Shown piece by piece: positions 1 through 7,432 of a DNA stretch of 7,705 nucleotides (its first letter is position 1; every line of letters begins with the position of its first letter). Source of the stretch: Planctomycetaceae bacterium (GTDB lineage: Bacteria; Planctomycetota; Planctomycetia; Pirellulales; Thermoguttaceae). Under the pieces are notes generated by a model that saw only the letters and a program-made list of their open reading frames with translations, had not been told where the DNA came from and searched no databases. Both the position numbers and the translations under genes were made by a program. The stretch is from positions 1 to 7,705 of the forward strand of contig JAITST010000176.1 of the NCBI GenBank assembly GCA_031287585.1, written 5' to 3'.

Positions 1-510
1 GCCTCGTCTATGCAGCAAATTTATGATAATAATGGCGTGAAACCAAAATACCTTATTTCGGATAAAGGGACACAATTTACGTCATCAGAGTCTCGGTCTT
101 GGTGCAACGAAAACGAAATAAAACAACGCTTCGGTGCTGTTGGTAAGCACGGCTCAATAGCGGTAACGGAACGTGTCATCTTAACGTACAAAGACGGTTG
201 TACTCGACGAATACTTGTACCGTTATCGAAAAACGAAATGGCAAATGAAACTCGTTTATTCTTCGATTGGTACAACGAATATCGACCGCACATGACACTT
301 TCCAGCAAAACTCCAAACGAAGTCTATTACCATCGTCATGCCGCAAACGCAAAACCAAGAATCGAAACAAGACCTTACGTCAAACATTCAACACCGTGCG
401 CGAAACCACGAATGTGTATCGCAGGAAAAGCGGGAGCGAAGATAAATGTTCGTCTCGATTTTCTTGAAGAGCGACAACATTTACCAATTATTCGTGTGGA
501 ACGAACCTAA
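1..510 (+). CDS. DDE-type transposase (integrase core), C-terminal part, 5' end outside window
   Basis: The frame is open to base 1 (three sense codons precede the first visible ATG), so the gene starts upstream and 169 residues are visible. Numbering from that ATG, SDKGTQF puts an acidic catalytic residue at D18 and ERVILTYK puts the glutamate at E54. The 35-residue spacing, with a lysine seven residues after the glutamate (K61), is the second half of a DDE active site; the first aspartate lies outside the window. FDWYNEYRPHMTL (about 85-97) and TPNEVY are the usual C-terminal landmarks of rve/integrase-core transposases. The tail (S..CAKP near 130, a late R.HLPII) matches, from memory, a family frequent in Planctomycetota. 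It would cut and join element ends. No stop or frameshift interrupts the visible part, so it may be functional. Neither inverted repeat could be identified, so the element's limits are unknown. Confidence 0.88.
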   Translation, partial: ASSMQQIYDNNGVKPKYLISDKGTQFTSSESRSWCNENEIKQRFGAVGKHGSIAVTERVILTYKDGCTRRILVPLSKNEMANETRLFFDWYNEYRPHMTLSSKTPNEVYYHRHAANAKPRIETRPYVKHSTPCAKPRMCIAGKAGAKINVRLDFLEERQHLPIIRVERT

Positions 511-518
511 TTTTATCT

Positions 519-536
519 GATTGTCAAAGAACAATC
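519..536. repeat. Short stem-loop just after the transposase gene
   Basis: GATTGT (519-524) pairs with ACAATC (531-536) around a six-base loop, starting nine bases after the transposase stop. No T-run follows, so it is not a convincing intrinsic terminator. It could be part of the transposon end, but the other end is outside the window. The rest of the 511-624 gap shows no gene. A 6-bp stem can arise by chance. Confidence 0.25.
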
Positions 537-624
537 CGCGCTATCGCTATGCGCTGATTTCAATACTTGAACGATTTTATCATTCTTGACACGCATTCGG
601 AAAAACGTTGTTACATTTTTCATC

Positions 625-1284
625 TCACTCTATCGAAAATCGCTCCCGAATTGGCATCAAAATCCGACGGTTTAAGTGCCTTTCAAAATTCTTGGACAAG
701 GACAGCGACTCCGCTATTTTAGTCGGATAATCAGAAGCATCCGTAGAAACTTTTCGTTTTTCCCATTCTTGTTCTGATTTTAGTTTTTCATAAACTTTAA
801 GAAAACCATTGTAACAAAGATATTCTTCAATGGCTTTTTCTGACATTGCGAACACATATTGTTCTTTTATATGTTTTTTGGCTTTTATACAAAAAGACTT
901 TCCACTGGTATCGTTGTCCGTTATTACGGCACATTGAATACCAAACGTTTTGGCGATAATAATGGCAGGTTCAATGGAAAGCCCCTCTTGAAATCCAATA
1001 ACAAGTATTCCGAGTTGTTCAATATCGTAACCAAGTAATTGGACCGCGTGCGGTATTATTGTGTCTTCTGTTTGTCCTTCGCCGAGTATCCAGCAGCGGG
1101 CAAACAATAATGAACCTCTATCATTCCGTATTTTATAATCAAATTGTCTTTTGTCGTCTTTGCTTATGCTCGCTTTTTTGAATTCGTGTGTTTTTATGCT
1201 TCCGTTCTCATTGTTCAAGCGAACAATCGAATCAGTGGGAACTTCCGATAATATATCCCCACTGTGCGTAGTGATTATTTTTTG
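625..1284 (-). pseudogene. OLD-family (DUF2813/YbjD-like) ATP-dependent nuclease, C-terminal TOPRIM fragment
   Basis: OLD nucleases join an N-terminal ABC ATPase to a C-terminal TOPRIM nuclease and act mainly in phage defence or DNA processing. Only about 220 codons remain. The frame opens directly after a TAA at 1285-1287 with QKIITTHSGDIL, the end of the ATPase domain including the H-loop THS motif. The only plausible start is a TTG at 1216-1218, giving 197 residues that would lack even this segment. Numbered from the TTG, the TOPRIM domain shows LGEGQTE (catalytic E47), a glycine-rich GFQEG turn near 75-79, TDNDTSG with the D101/D103 pair, and a downstream EKAIEEYL acidic motif. LLFARCW before the first motif resembles the DUF2813 (E. 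coli YbjD) subgroup. Walker A, signature and Walker B are absent and I could not find them in the other minus-strand frames before the next gene. I infer loss by deletion. A separately translated TOPRIM domain is possible but less likely. Confidence 0.8.
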
Positions 1285-1289
1285 TTAAT

Positions 1290-1367
1290 CTAGCGGTTTT
1301 TTGCTAAAACACGATATTTTGAGTTTTCCATAAATAGACCACTGACTACTACATCGTATCTGCTCAT
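1290..1367 (-). other. 25-codon ORF between the DUF262 gene and the OLD fragment; possible gene remnant
   Basis: An ATG lies four bases after the DUF262 stop codon (1372-1374) and opens a 25-codon frame starting MSRYDVVVSGLF and ending in TAG. It is in a different frame from the OLD fragment, which begins a few bases beyond. I do not recognise it. Its position fits a next gene in an operon whose body was deleted together with the 5' part of the OLD gene. There is only a weak GGA-type ribosome-binding sequence inside the end of the DUF262 gene. It may equally be a chance ORF. Confidence 0.15.
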
Positions 1368-1371
1368 TTTA

Positions 1372-3345
1372 TTACTGTTCCACATTTACTATCCAATCTT
1401 CTGAAGTTAAATCAATTGTTTCTATCGCTTGCCAACATAACCTTTGAATGCTTTGAGCCGACATATTTACTTCAATAAAATATCCATCTTGTAGTTCTCT
1501 AGTCTGCCGGAATTTGCTTTTATCTCTTCCTACATATTTGGAAAATTTATCCGCAATAATCGCGAACTTCTCCGATTCTAAATCTGCTATAGTTTTGAAC
1601 GTTTGTTCCATCACATCCCGCCAGTTTTTAACAGAAAAATACTGTCCTAAAATTACGAGAGAAGTCGGTTTTGTCCCTATTACTCCTTGTCCACTTGCGA
1701 GTGTAGTATTTTCATTTCCAAAATATGACCAAATCTCAATGGCTTGATTTGCCAAATGCTCCGCCCGTTTTTCTATCGCTTCCTTTGTCCAACTTACATT
1801 GCCTGCGAAATACTTGTTTAGTTCCAAATGGCTTTCCTCATATATTTTCTTCTTGGTTGGAAAATCATCATTGGAGAGTTCTGAATTGTATGCGGTGAGC
1901 GTCAGATTACCGATTGTGTGCAGAAATAAGTCATAAATTTCTTCCCAGTCCTCACCCAATTCCGTTTTCCACCATTCCGACAATGTTTGCGGCATAATGT
2001 GATCTATGGTCAATTTTTCAAATTCAACACATTCTTTGTGAGCAAAATTCTCTTCTAACGTTTCTAGTATAAGTTTCGTTTTGACTCGTCTATCTCCCTC
2101 ACCGTAAATTTTGGTTTCCCGAAAACGTAACTCAAATTCACTATCCTTAGGATAACCTTTCGACTGCAGAATTACTTTGAATCCCTCAACAACATTTCCA
2201 CTATGTTTTGAAGTAATTTGAGGATAAATTGTTGGGAATATTTTATTAAGTTGATTCGTGGGAACATTACATATAAACCTTCGAATCAAATAGTTTTCCA
2301 AAATTTGTAAGATTGTAACAAATTCGTCTTTTGATATAGAGCCGCCATTATAATCATTATAAAAATTTAGTAACAAAGGATAAGCAGTTGTAACTTCTAT
2401 GCGGTTCAACCTTATAAAGTGTTTTTTTAATTGCTTATCAGGTTCTGACTCTGGTTTAAGTAAGCGTTGATAAAAGATGGCGAACTTCTGTAATTCGGTT
2501 AAACGCTCAATAGCATTTGCTGCCGTGATACTCTCTTTTAAGGCATAATACACATCCGTTTGTTTTACTGTCCCGCCGTTTCGCATCAAAAAATGTCGAA
2601 TATATTCTGTCAGATTATCACCTAAAGCCGTCTGCATAGGCAGCCATAAATCTTTATAAATTTGTTCTTGTTCATCAACGTGAATTCGCATAAAGAAGTA
2701 ATTACGAATAAGGTCGGCTTGTGTTAATGGTCTCCCTTTGGCGTTCAGACTTTCAAAAACCAAGTATGGATTATCATCTGCGTCAAGAACAATACTGACG
2801 ACAGAAAAATAGTTTGTTATGATTTTTTTTAGTTTATCCGGTTCGAGATTCGTTTGTTTAAGTTTTTTCTCAAAAAATTGATAAGATTTGATGATTTGAC
2901 TTTCGGTCTCTGTATCTTTCTCATTTATCAAATTTTCAAAAGCTTGACGGTCTATTTGTGTTGGCATAAGTTTGAAATAATCAATTCCGTCTTTGTATTG
3001 ATTAACTAATAGAGTATTATTTATTTCATCTGCAAACCGAGTATTACCTTTTTCTTTTGCTTTGTTTCTTAACAATACCAAAAAAACAAAAATTGTCGTT
3101 AATCTCTGCTGTCCATCAATTAGCAAATACTTTGCAACTCCTTCAGGAACAGAAATTGTCGGCATATTAACTATCGACCCTATAAAATGTGTTCTGGGAT
3201 TGTCCATTTCACATAGTTCAACAAGGTCTTTCCACAGCACCTCCCATTCCTTATTTGTCCAACTATAAGTACGTTGGAAAAGTGGAATCACATACTGTTT
3301 TGTACCTTCAATAATATCTTGTAACTTTGTTTCTTTTGCTTGCAT
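1372..3345 (-). CDS. DUF262 and DUF1524 (GmrSD-type) protein, probable modification-dependent restriction / anti-phage enzyme
   Basis: Intact, 657 residues. The start is clear: residues 19-29 (VIPLFQRTYSW) are the normal N-terminal DUF262 motif. HFIGSIV (53-59) and the nucleotide-binding signature DGQQR (77-81) follow, then FESLNAKGRPLTQADLIRNYF-type sequence (197-217), all DUF262/GmrS landmarks. The DUF1524/GmrD nuclease follows, with DHIMPQ (448-453, H449 the likely catalytic base) and GNLTLT (479-484), N487, SN (491-492) and a spaced F/K pair, as in HNH/His-Me-finger nucleases. Residues about 560-657 form a further domain I cannot name. In characterised relatives (GmrSD, BrxU, SspE) the DUF262 part hydrolyses nucleotides and the DUF1524 part cuts phage DNA, chosen by base or backbone modification. 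The modification sensed here is unknown. A weak GAGAAA ribosome-binding sequence lies about 10 bases before the ATG. Its AT-rich sequence and neighbours, a transposase and a broken OLD nuclease, suggest a defence island acquired by transfer. Confidence 0.9.
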   Translation of the reverse strand: MQAKETKLQDIIEGTKQYVIPLFQRTYSWTNKEWEVLWKDLVELCEMDNPRTHFIGSIVNMPTISVPEGVAKYLLIDGQQRLTTIFVFLVLLRNKAKEKGNTRFADEINNTLLVNQYKDGIDYFKLMPTQIDRQAFENLINEKDTETESQIIKSYQFFEKKLKQTNLEPDKLKKIITNYFSVVSIVLDADDNPYLVFESLNAKGRPLTQADLIRNYFFMRIHVDEQEQIYKDLWLPMQTALGDNLTEYIRHFLMRNGGTVKQTDVYYALKESITAANAIERLTELQKFAIFYQRLLKPESEPDKQLKKHFIRLNRIEVTTAYPLLLNFYNDYNGGSISKDEFVTILQILENYLIRRFICNVPTNQLNKIFPTIYPQITSKHSGNVVEGFKVILQSKGYPKDSEFELRFRETKIYGEGDRRVKTKLILETLEENFAHKECVEFEKLTIDHIMPQTLSEWWKTELGEDWEEIYDLFLHTIGNLTLTAYNSELSNDDFPTKKKIYEESHLELNKYFAGNVSWTKEAIEKRAEHLANQAIEIWSYFGNENTTLASGQGVIGTKPTSLVILGQYFSVKNWRDVMEQTFKTIADLESEKFAIIADKFSKYVGRDKSKFRQTRELQDGYFIEVNMSAQSIQRLCWQAIETIDLTSEDWIVNVEQ

Positions 3346-3410
3346 CGCATTTTTCTCACAATGATTGTTGCGGAACGGAAGGGTAAAAAGTAATACGCAT
3401 ATAAATAGCT

Positions 3411-3439
3411 ATTTTATCGTTATGCTGAAATAATGTCAA
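3411..3439 (-). promoter_or_regulatory. Sigma70-type promoter of the DUF262 gene
   Basis: On the minus strand a perfect -35 box TTGACA (3434-3439) is followed by exactly 17 bases and a -10 box TAAAAT (3411-3416), one mismatch from consensus. Transcription should begin near 3404, giving a leader of about 60 bases before the ATG at 3345. It sits in the 129-base gap after the upstream gene's stop codon, so the DUF262 gene has its own transcription start. Confidence 0.72.
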
Positions 3440-3451
3440 CATTCGCTCAGC
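3424..3451. promoter_or_regulatory. 28-bp interrupted dyad centred on the -35 box, candidate operator
   Basis: On the plus strand GCTGA (3424-3428) and AATGT (3432-3436) are mirrored by ACATT (3439-3443) and TCAGC (3447-3451). Each pair of half-sites is separated by three unpaired bases, and the centre is CA (3437-3438). Twenty of 28 bases are symmetric and the -35 hexamer lies wholly inside. A two-base central loop makes an RNA hairpin unlikely and no T-run follows, so a dimeric repressor site is a better reading than a terminator for the upstream gene. No regulator gene is present in the window. Confidence 0.45.
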
Positions 3452-3474
3452 CGCAGTTCCCCATTTGCGTCACT

Positions 3475-6400
3475 CTACGGTCTTCCGAACCAGTTTGCGG
3501 CTTGTACAGTTCGCTGACGTTCTTCTCTTTCTTCCGGTAAGTGTCCTTTGAACCATACTTTCGCTTGGAATTGGAACGGCTCACCGTGAGGCAAGAGTGT
3601 TGGACGCGGGGCTTGGAGTGCTTGGGATGCTCGCGGCGGAACTGCTTTCTCCGGTTGTTCGTGGCATCCGATACAACCCTTGTTTTCGCCGGGGCGAACG
3701 TTCATCCAGACGAGTTGGTTGCCTACGACATTGCGGTCGCTATCCAGAACTTGCAACGACAAGAATTTGTCCGCCGGAACTTCTACCGCGAACGAACCGT
3801 CCGACGCTAACGGGATTATTCCCAAATCGCGTCCGAACGCTCCGCCGTGATTCTTCCACGTAAACTCGTTCGGTGTTGTCTGCGTTGAGTGCCGCGTAAC
3901 CTGCGGCAAACCCTCGACCACCCGCAGCAGTTTGCCAAGCGTTTGGTTACGCGACTCCTGCGAATGGAAAACCGATTGAGCGAAAAGCGTACCGGTAAAG
4001 TTTGAACTGCGCGATAGCGGCGATTCAAAACTTTTCGGCGGAACTGTTCGCGGGTGCAACGGTCTCGCTTCGTAACACGATGATGTCGGGTCGTCATAAA
4101 GTAACGTCAAGCTGCCTGTCGCAATATCCATCGTGTAAATGCCGAGTGCCACCGGGTCTTTCGGAAACTGGTCTCGGACTATCTCCTTATTCTTTTTACC
4201 GGCGGCGACGAGCAGCGTTTTGTCGTCAAGACGAATCGCCGTTGTAATCACCATCTCGTCGTTGCCGCCTTTCCGAAGGAACGGTTGGCGCAATAACTTC
4301 TCACCTTGTCTGCCCTGCGTCAAGACGGGACCGGCGGGTGTTGTCAGCAAAACGTTATCCGCCGAAAACGGTTGCGGCTGTGTAAGACGCAACAATCGAT
4401 GCCGCCCGCCTTCTTCACCGCCCGCAAACCAATCGGCGTAACCGCCGTGAATCTGCCGCCAAAACGCGCGACGCTCCGGACCGTAAATCGTTTGTGCCAG
4501 CGTACCGTCGGAACGCAACGCGATGAGATTATACTCTGTTTTCATTCGCGAGTAGAAGAGTTCAAGACGAGTAATCAAGATTCGCCCGTCGTCGGCAACG
4601 GCGGGTTCGGCATCGCGTCCGAAATTGAAACCAACAACCTGAATATCGCGTCCGTCGGGTGTCATCGTGCTTAATCCCGTTGCGAGATAGCCGTGATACT
4701 CATCGCGTGTTCCGAGCCGCGACGATGAAAACGCGATACGACCATCGGGCAGTTCGACGGGCTGAACATCGTGATACGGTCCGTGCGTTATCTGTTGCAA
4801 GTTTGAAGCGTCGGCTTGCGGCGTTAAGTTCAGCCGAAAAACGTGCCACCAAGGAGACGTTTGTTCGCGGCGTGAAAACCAAACCGTTTTGCCGTCGTAT
4901 GAAACTTCGCAATCGGCAACGTAACCATCAGTAAAGTTTGTCAACTGCCGGACGACCGGTTTGCCGCCGGTGATGTCGAGAACAAAAAGGTTACGACCGG
5001 GGCGGTATGTCGGACCGCTATCGGTTGTCATATACGCTTGCCGCCAACTGTCCATCTGAAACGGATTGTTATTGGGAACGATGTCGCCTTTGATGAAAAC
5101 GAAACGGGTTGCGTGCTGCGGAATGTCGGTTGGCGCGACAACCGGAGCGGCAACATCGGGAGCGGGTAACTCCGGCAACGGCGAAACATTGTGCCGCCAA
5201 AGTGCCTCGCGCGCGGCGATTCGGACGCTGTGGTACGGATGATTCCGCTCCGCTTCCCGCAACGCCGCGAGCGATTCGGGTGAACCGATTTTGTCGAGCG
5301 CGAGCGCGGCACGATGACGAATACCGAGCGAGTTCATCTCATCGTTAAGCAGACGAACGAGCAGCGTAACGGATTCAACATCACGAAAACCGCCGAGTGC
5401 CATAATGAGTGCTTCACGGTCTCGCGGTGTCGGATCGTTGAACTCGTCCTGCCCTTGTACTTTCGCGTTGCTGTTGTACGGCGGCGGGGCGAATTCGCCG
5501 TAGTCGCCTTCACGTTTCGATGACGCGAGACGTTCACGGATGACAGACACCGCCCGTTTGTCGCCGATGAACAACAATGTTTTCGCGGCGTTGATTCTGA
5601 CCCAATGATTCGGGTGATCCAAGAGCGGAATGATTCGCGGCAACTCCGACGATTCACGGCAAAGTGTCAACATAAGATTCGAGTTGAACGATGTGTTCGA
5701 CGGCAACGCGAGCAACGGTACAACAGCGGGAACGGGAGTGGGCGAAACGATAAAACGTACAGAACCTTCACTGGTTTTTCGGCTGGCGCAAACTCCGGCT
5801 TGTGCGGAAAACTGCGTGAACTTTTCGCCGAGTTTGTAATGAATGACACTGACGGCGTGAGTATGCAGACCGCGTAAGAATTGTTGTTTGCCGATACGAA
5901 TGTCGGTGAAGTTTGCACTGGCGTTGAGTTTGAGTGTGTCGTGTTGCTGCCCGACGGAAACAGGTTTGAGAGTGTCGAGATAAACGGTCTCGCCAGCGGT
6001 ATCGGTCAATTTTGCGTCCGCCCAGTTCGCTCTGTCCATTGAATAATTTTCGACGCAGTCAACGACAAGATAAATATCGTTCCAACCTTTGACATCGCAA
6101 GTCAGATGAAACGGTTCATCACCTCCGCGAAGCACCGGACTTGCGGCGGCGTGAGTTGGCAGGTCTAAATTACGAACGTTATCGCGAATGTTGTTGTCAA
6201 CACCGTTACCAACATTTGTAACGTCAAGCGATGCAAAAGCATGGTTCAAAAAAATTTCTTTTTCACCAGCACGAATTAACAGCGAACGGAAAATTTTCTG
6301 GAACGGTTCTTCTTCGTAATACACGAGACGGTCAATGTCGAGCGGGATTTGTTGAACGATAAGCGGAGCAAGTTGTTTCAGACGTTCCATAAGTTGCGAG

Positions 6401-7368
6401 TCGTTAAACTGAATCCGTGAGAGCGAAAACAGTATTGCGTAAGGTGCCGCCAAAATGCGGTCGCGTGAATCAAGATGCGGCACATCGCTTGGATGTGTTG
6501 CCGCGGCTTTGCTGATGCGTTCGCCGGAAAGATTTTCGTCCGTCAGTTGCCGGGCGTGTTGAGGAAAAACGTCCATCAACACCGCAGCGGCATCGTCGCC
6601 GCCGAAATCGCCCAGCGCGTCAGCCGCGTAACGAGTCCATTGCGGATTGCGCAGAAAATCACACAACATCGGAAACGCCTCCGGCACACCGGAACGTCCC
6701 AGCGCACGAATCGCGGACTGGACACGGATTTTCGCGTCAGCATCTTCTTCGCTGCTGTTTTTCTTCCACGTTTCCAACGTTCCGGCAATCAACTTAACGG
6801 TTGGCGCGTCAAGCCCCAACGCGCCAACCGCACGAAGCCCGCGTGCCGCGGCACAATGGTCGGGAGAACGGAGCAGTTGCAAAATATCGTCGGGAATCTT
6901 TTTGTCCGGCAGAGATTGAATCCAGTTCTCCCATTGCGTTGCCGCTTGTTTTCGGGCTGCGGTGTTTTCGAGTGCGTCGAATTTTATACTCATACCGGTC
7001 AGGTTTTCGAGTGCGGTTGCGGCGGATTGACGTACAGTCCAATCGGAATCGTTGAGCGTTTGCGACAACGGTTTCAAAGCGGAACGGCTGCCGCACCACG
7101 CGAGAGACAACACGGCACTGCGGCGGACTTCGGCGGCGGTATCCGTCAACGCCGCAATAAGTGCGTCCTCCGCACCGTAAGCACGCATATAACCCAACGC
7201 TTCAGCAACCCGCGCCCGCTCGTACAACGACGATTCACCCGACACGTTTTGCAAAACACGAATCTTGTCCCGCATATCAACGTCGAACGGATTATCATTT
7301 GCAACGGTTGTGATTACGCGCAAAAACATCAGGATAACGATGAACGTGAACAGATAAATTCGTTTCAT
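3475..7368 (-). CDS. Secreted HzsA-related monohaem protein with HEAT repeats, NPCBM-like domain and PD40 propeller
   Basis: 1297 residues. The N-terminus is a signal peptide: MKR, a hydrophobic stretch (4-22), likely cleavage after TVA (21-23), so the protein is exported. HEAT/PBS-lyase-like helical repeats fill about 45-125 and 170-265. Residues about 412-545 look like an NPCBM domain (HLTCDVKGWNDIYLVVD, then FLRGLHTHAVSVIHYKLG near 497-514 and GSVRFIV). More HEAT repeats (about 575-725) and a Pro/Ala-rich linker (730-750) precede a TolB/PD40-type propeller (about 752-1110) with blade motifs such as CEVSYDGKTVWFS and VELPDGRIAFSSSR. The end carries LGIIPLASDGSFAVEVPA (1182-1199) and PGENKGCIGCHE, one CXXCH haem c site (C1232, C1235, H1236). 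This last block is what I remember of NCBI's 'HzsA-related' family, named after the hydrazine synthase alpha subunit. That does not imply hydrazine synthesis: only one CXXCH is present and no HzsB/C genes are seen. Role unknown; periplasmic electron transfer or haem-linked surface binding is a guess. The leader lacks a Shine-Dalgarno sequence. Confidence 0.88.
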   Translation of the reverse strand: MKRIYLFTFIVILMFLRVITTVANDNPFDVDMRDKIRVLQNVSGESSLYERARVAEALGYMRAYGAEDALIAALTDTAAEVRRSAVLSLAWCGSRSALKPLSQTLNDSDWTVRQSAATALENLTGMSIKFDALENTAARKQAATQWENWIQSLPDKKIPDDILQLLRSPDHCAAARGLRAVGALGLDAPTVKLIAGTLETWKKNSSEEDADAKIRVQSAIRALGRSGVPEAFPMLCDFLRNPQWTRYAADALGDFGGDDAAAVLMDVFPQHARQLTDENLSGERISKAAATHPSDVPHLDSRDRILAAPYAILFSLSRIQFNDSQLMERLKQLAPLIVQQIPLDIDRLVYYEEEPFQKIFRSLLIRAGEKEIFLNHAFASLDVTNVGNGVDNNIRDNVRNLDLPTHAAASPVLRGGDEPFHLTCDVKGWNDIYLVVDCVENYSMDRANWADAKLTDTAGETVYLDTLKPVSVGQQHDTLKLNASANFTDIRIGKQQFLRGLHTHAVSVIHYKLGEKFTQFSAQAGVCASRKTSEGSVRFIVSPTPVPAVVPLLALPSNTSFNSNLMLTLCRESSELPRIIPLLDHPNHWVRINAAKTLLFIGDKRAVSVIRERLASSKREGDYGEFAPPPYNSNAKVQGQDEFNDPTPRDREALIMALGGFRDVESVTLLVRLLNDEMNSLGIRHRAALALDKIGSPESLAALREAERNHPYHSVRIAAREALWRHNVSPLPELPAPDVAAPVVAPTDIPQHATRFVFIKGDIVPNNNPFQMDSWRQAYMTTDSGPTYRPGRNLFVLDITGGKPVVRQLTNFTDGYVADCEVSYDGKTVWFSRREQTSPWWHVFRLNLTPQADASNLQQITHGPYHDVQPVELPDGRIAFSSSRLGTRDEYHGYLATGLSTMTPDGRDIQVVGFNFGRDAEPAVADDGRILITRLELFYSRMKTEYNLIALRSDGTLAQTIYGPERRAFWRQIHGGYADWFAGGEEGGRHRLLRLTQPQPFSADNVLLTTPAGPVLTQGRQGEKLLRQPFLRKGGNDEMVITTAIRLDDKTLLVAAGKKNKEIVRDQFPKDPVALGIYTMDIATGSLTLLYDDPTSSCYEARPLHPRTVPPKSFESPLSRSSNFTGTLFAQSVFHSQESRNQTLGKLLRVVEGLPQVTRHSTQTTPNEFTWKNHGGAFGRDLGIIPLASDGSFAVEVPADKFLSLQVLDSDRNVVGNQLVWMNVRPGENKGCIGCHEQPEKAVPPRASQALQAPRPTLLPHGEPFQFQAKVWFKGHLPEEREERQRTVQAANWFGRP

Positions 7369-7399
7369 TTTTTGAGTAGGTGGTTAGCGGCGGGGGTGG

Positions 7400-7429
7400 A
7401 TTATAATATTGAGTAGAGTAATTTGTAAC
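7400..7429 (-). promoter_or_regulatory. Probable promoter of the HzsA-related gene
   Basis: On the minus strand a perfect -10 box TATAAT (7400-7405) is preceded, across 18 bases, by GTTACA (7424-7429), four of six matches to the -35 consensus. Transcription would start near 7393 and leave a short leader of about 25 bases. That leader is C-rich and has no AGGAGG-like sequence before the ATG at 7368. Confidence 0.55.
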
Positions 7430-7432
7430 CGT

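Noticed and set aside
21..370. Minus-strand ORFs opposite the transposase
   Set aside because: The plus-strand frame has transposase motifs through this whole span; the antisense products show none.
538..554. GCGC...GCGC inverted repeat and CGCTAT near-repeat after the transposase
   Set aside because: Only four bases pair before a mismatch; too short to call a transposon end or terminator without the other end of the element.
586..614. TTGACA at 586-591 as a plus-strand promoter
   Set aside because: No good -10 box at 16-19 bases (best about three of six matches), and it would read antisense into the OLD fragment.
3424..3451. Intrinsic terminator for the HzsA-related gene
   Set aside because: The dyad has a two-base centre, is not GC-rich and has no following T-run; an operator over the -35 box explains it better.
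3475..7368. A functional hydrazine synthase subunit
   Set aside because: The resemblance is to the broad HzsA-related family; there is a single haem motif, extra HEAT and NPCBM-like domains, and no HzsB/HzsC genes.
6475..7416. Long plus-strand open frame of 313 codons
   Set aside because: It lies fully antisense to the HEAT-repeat part of the large minus-strand gene; its product is Arg-rich and low in recognisable motifs, and the opposite frame encodes clear HEAT repeats and a signal peptide.
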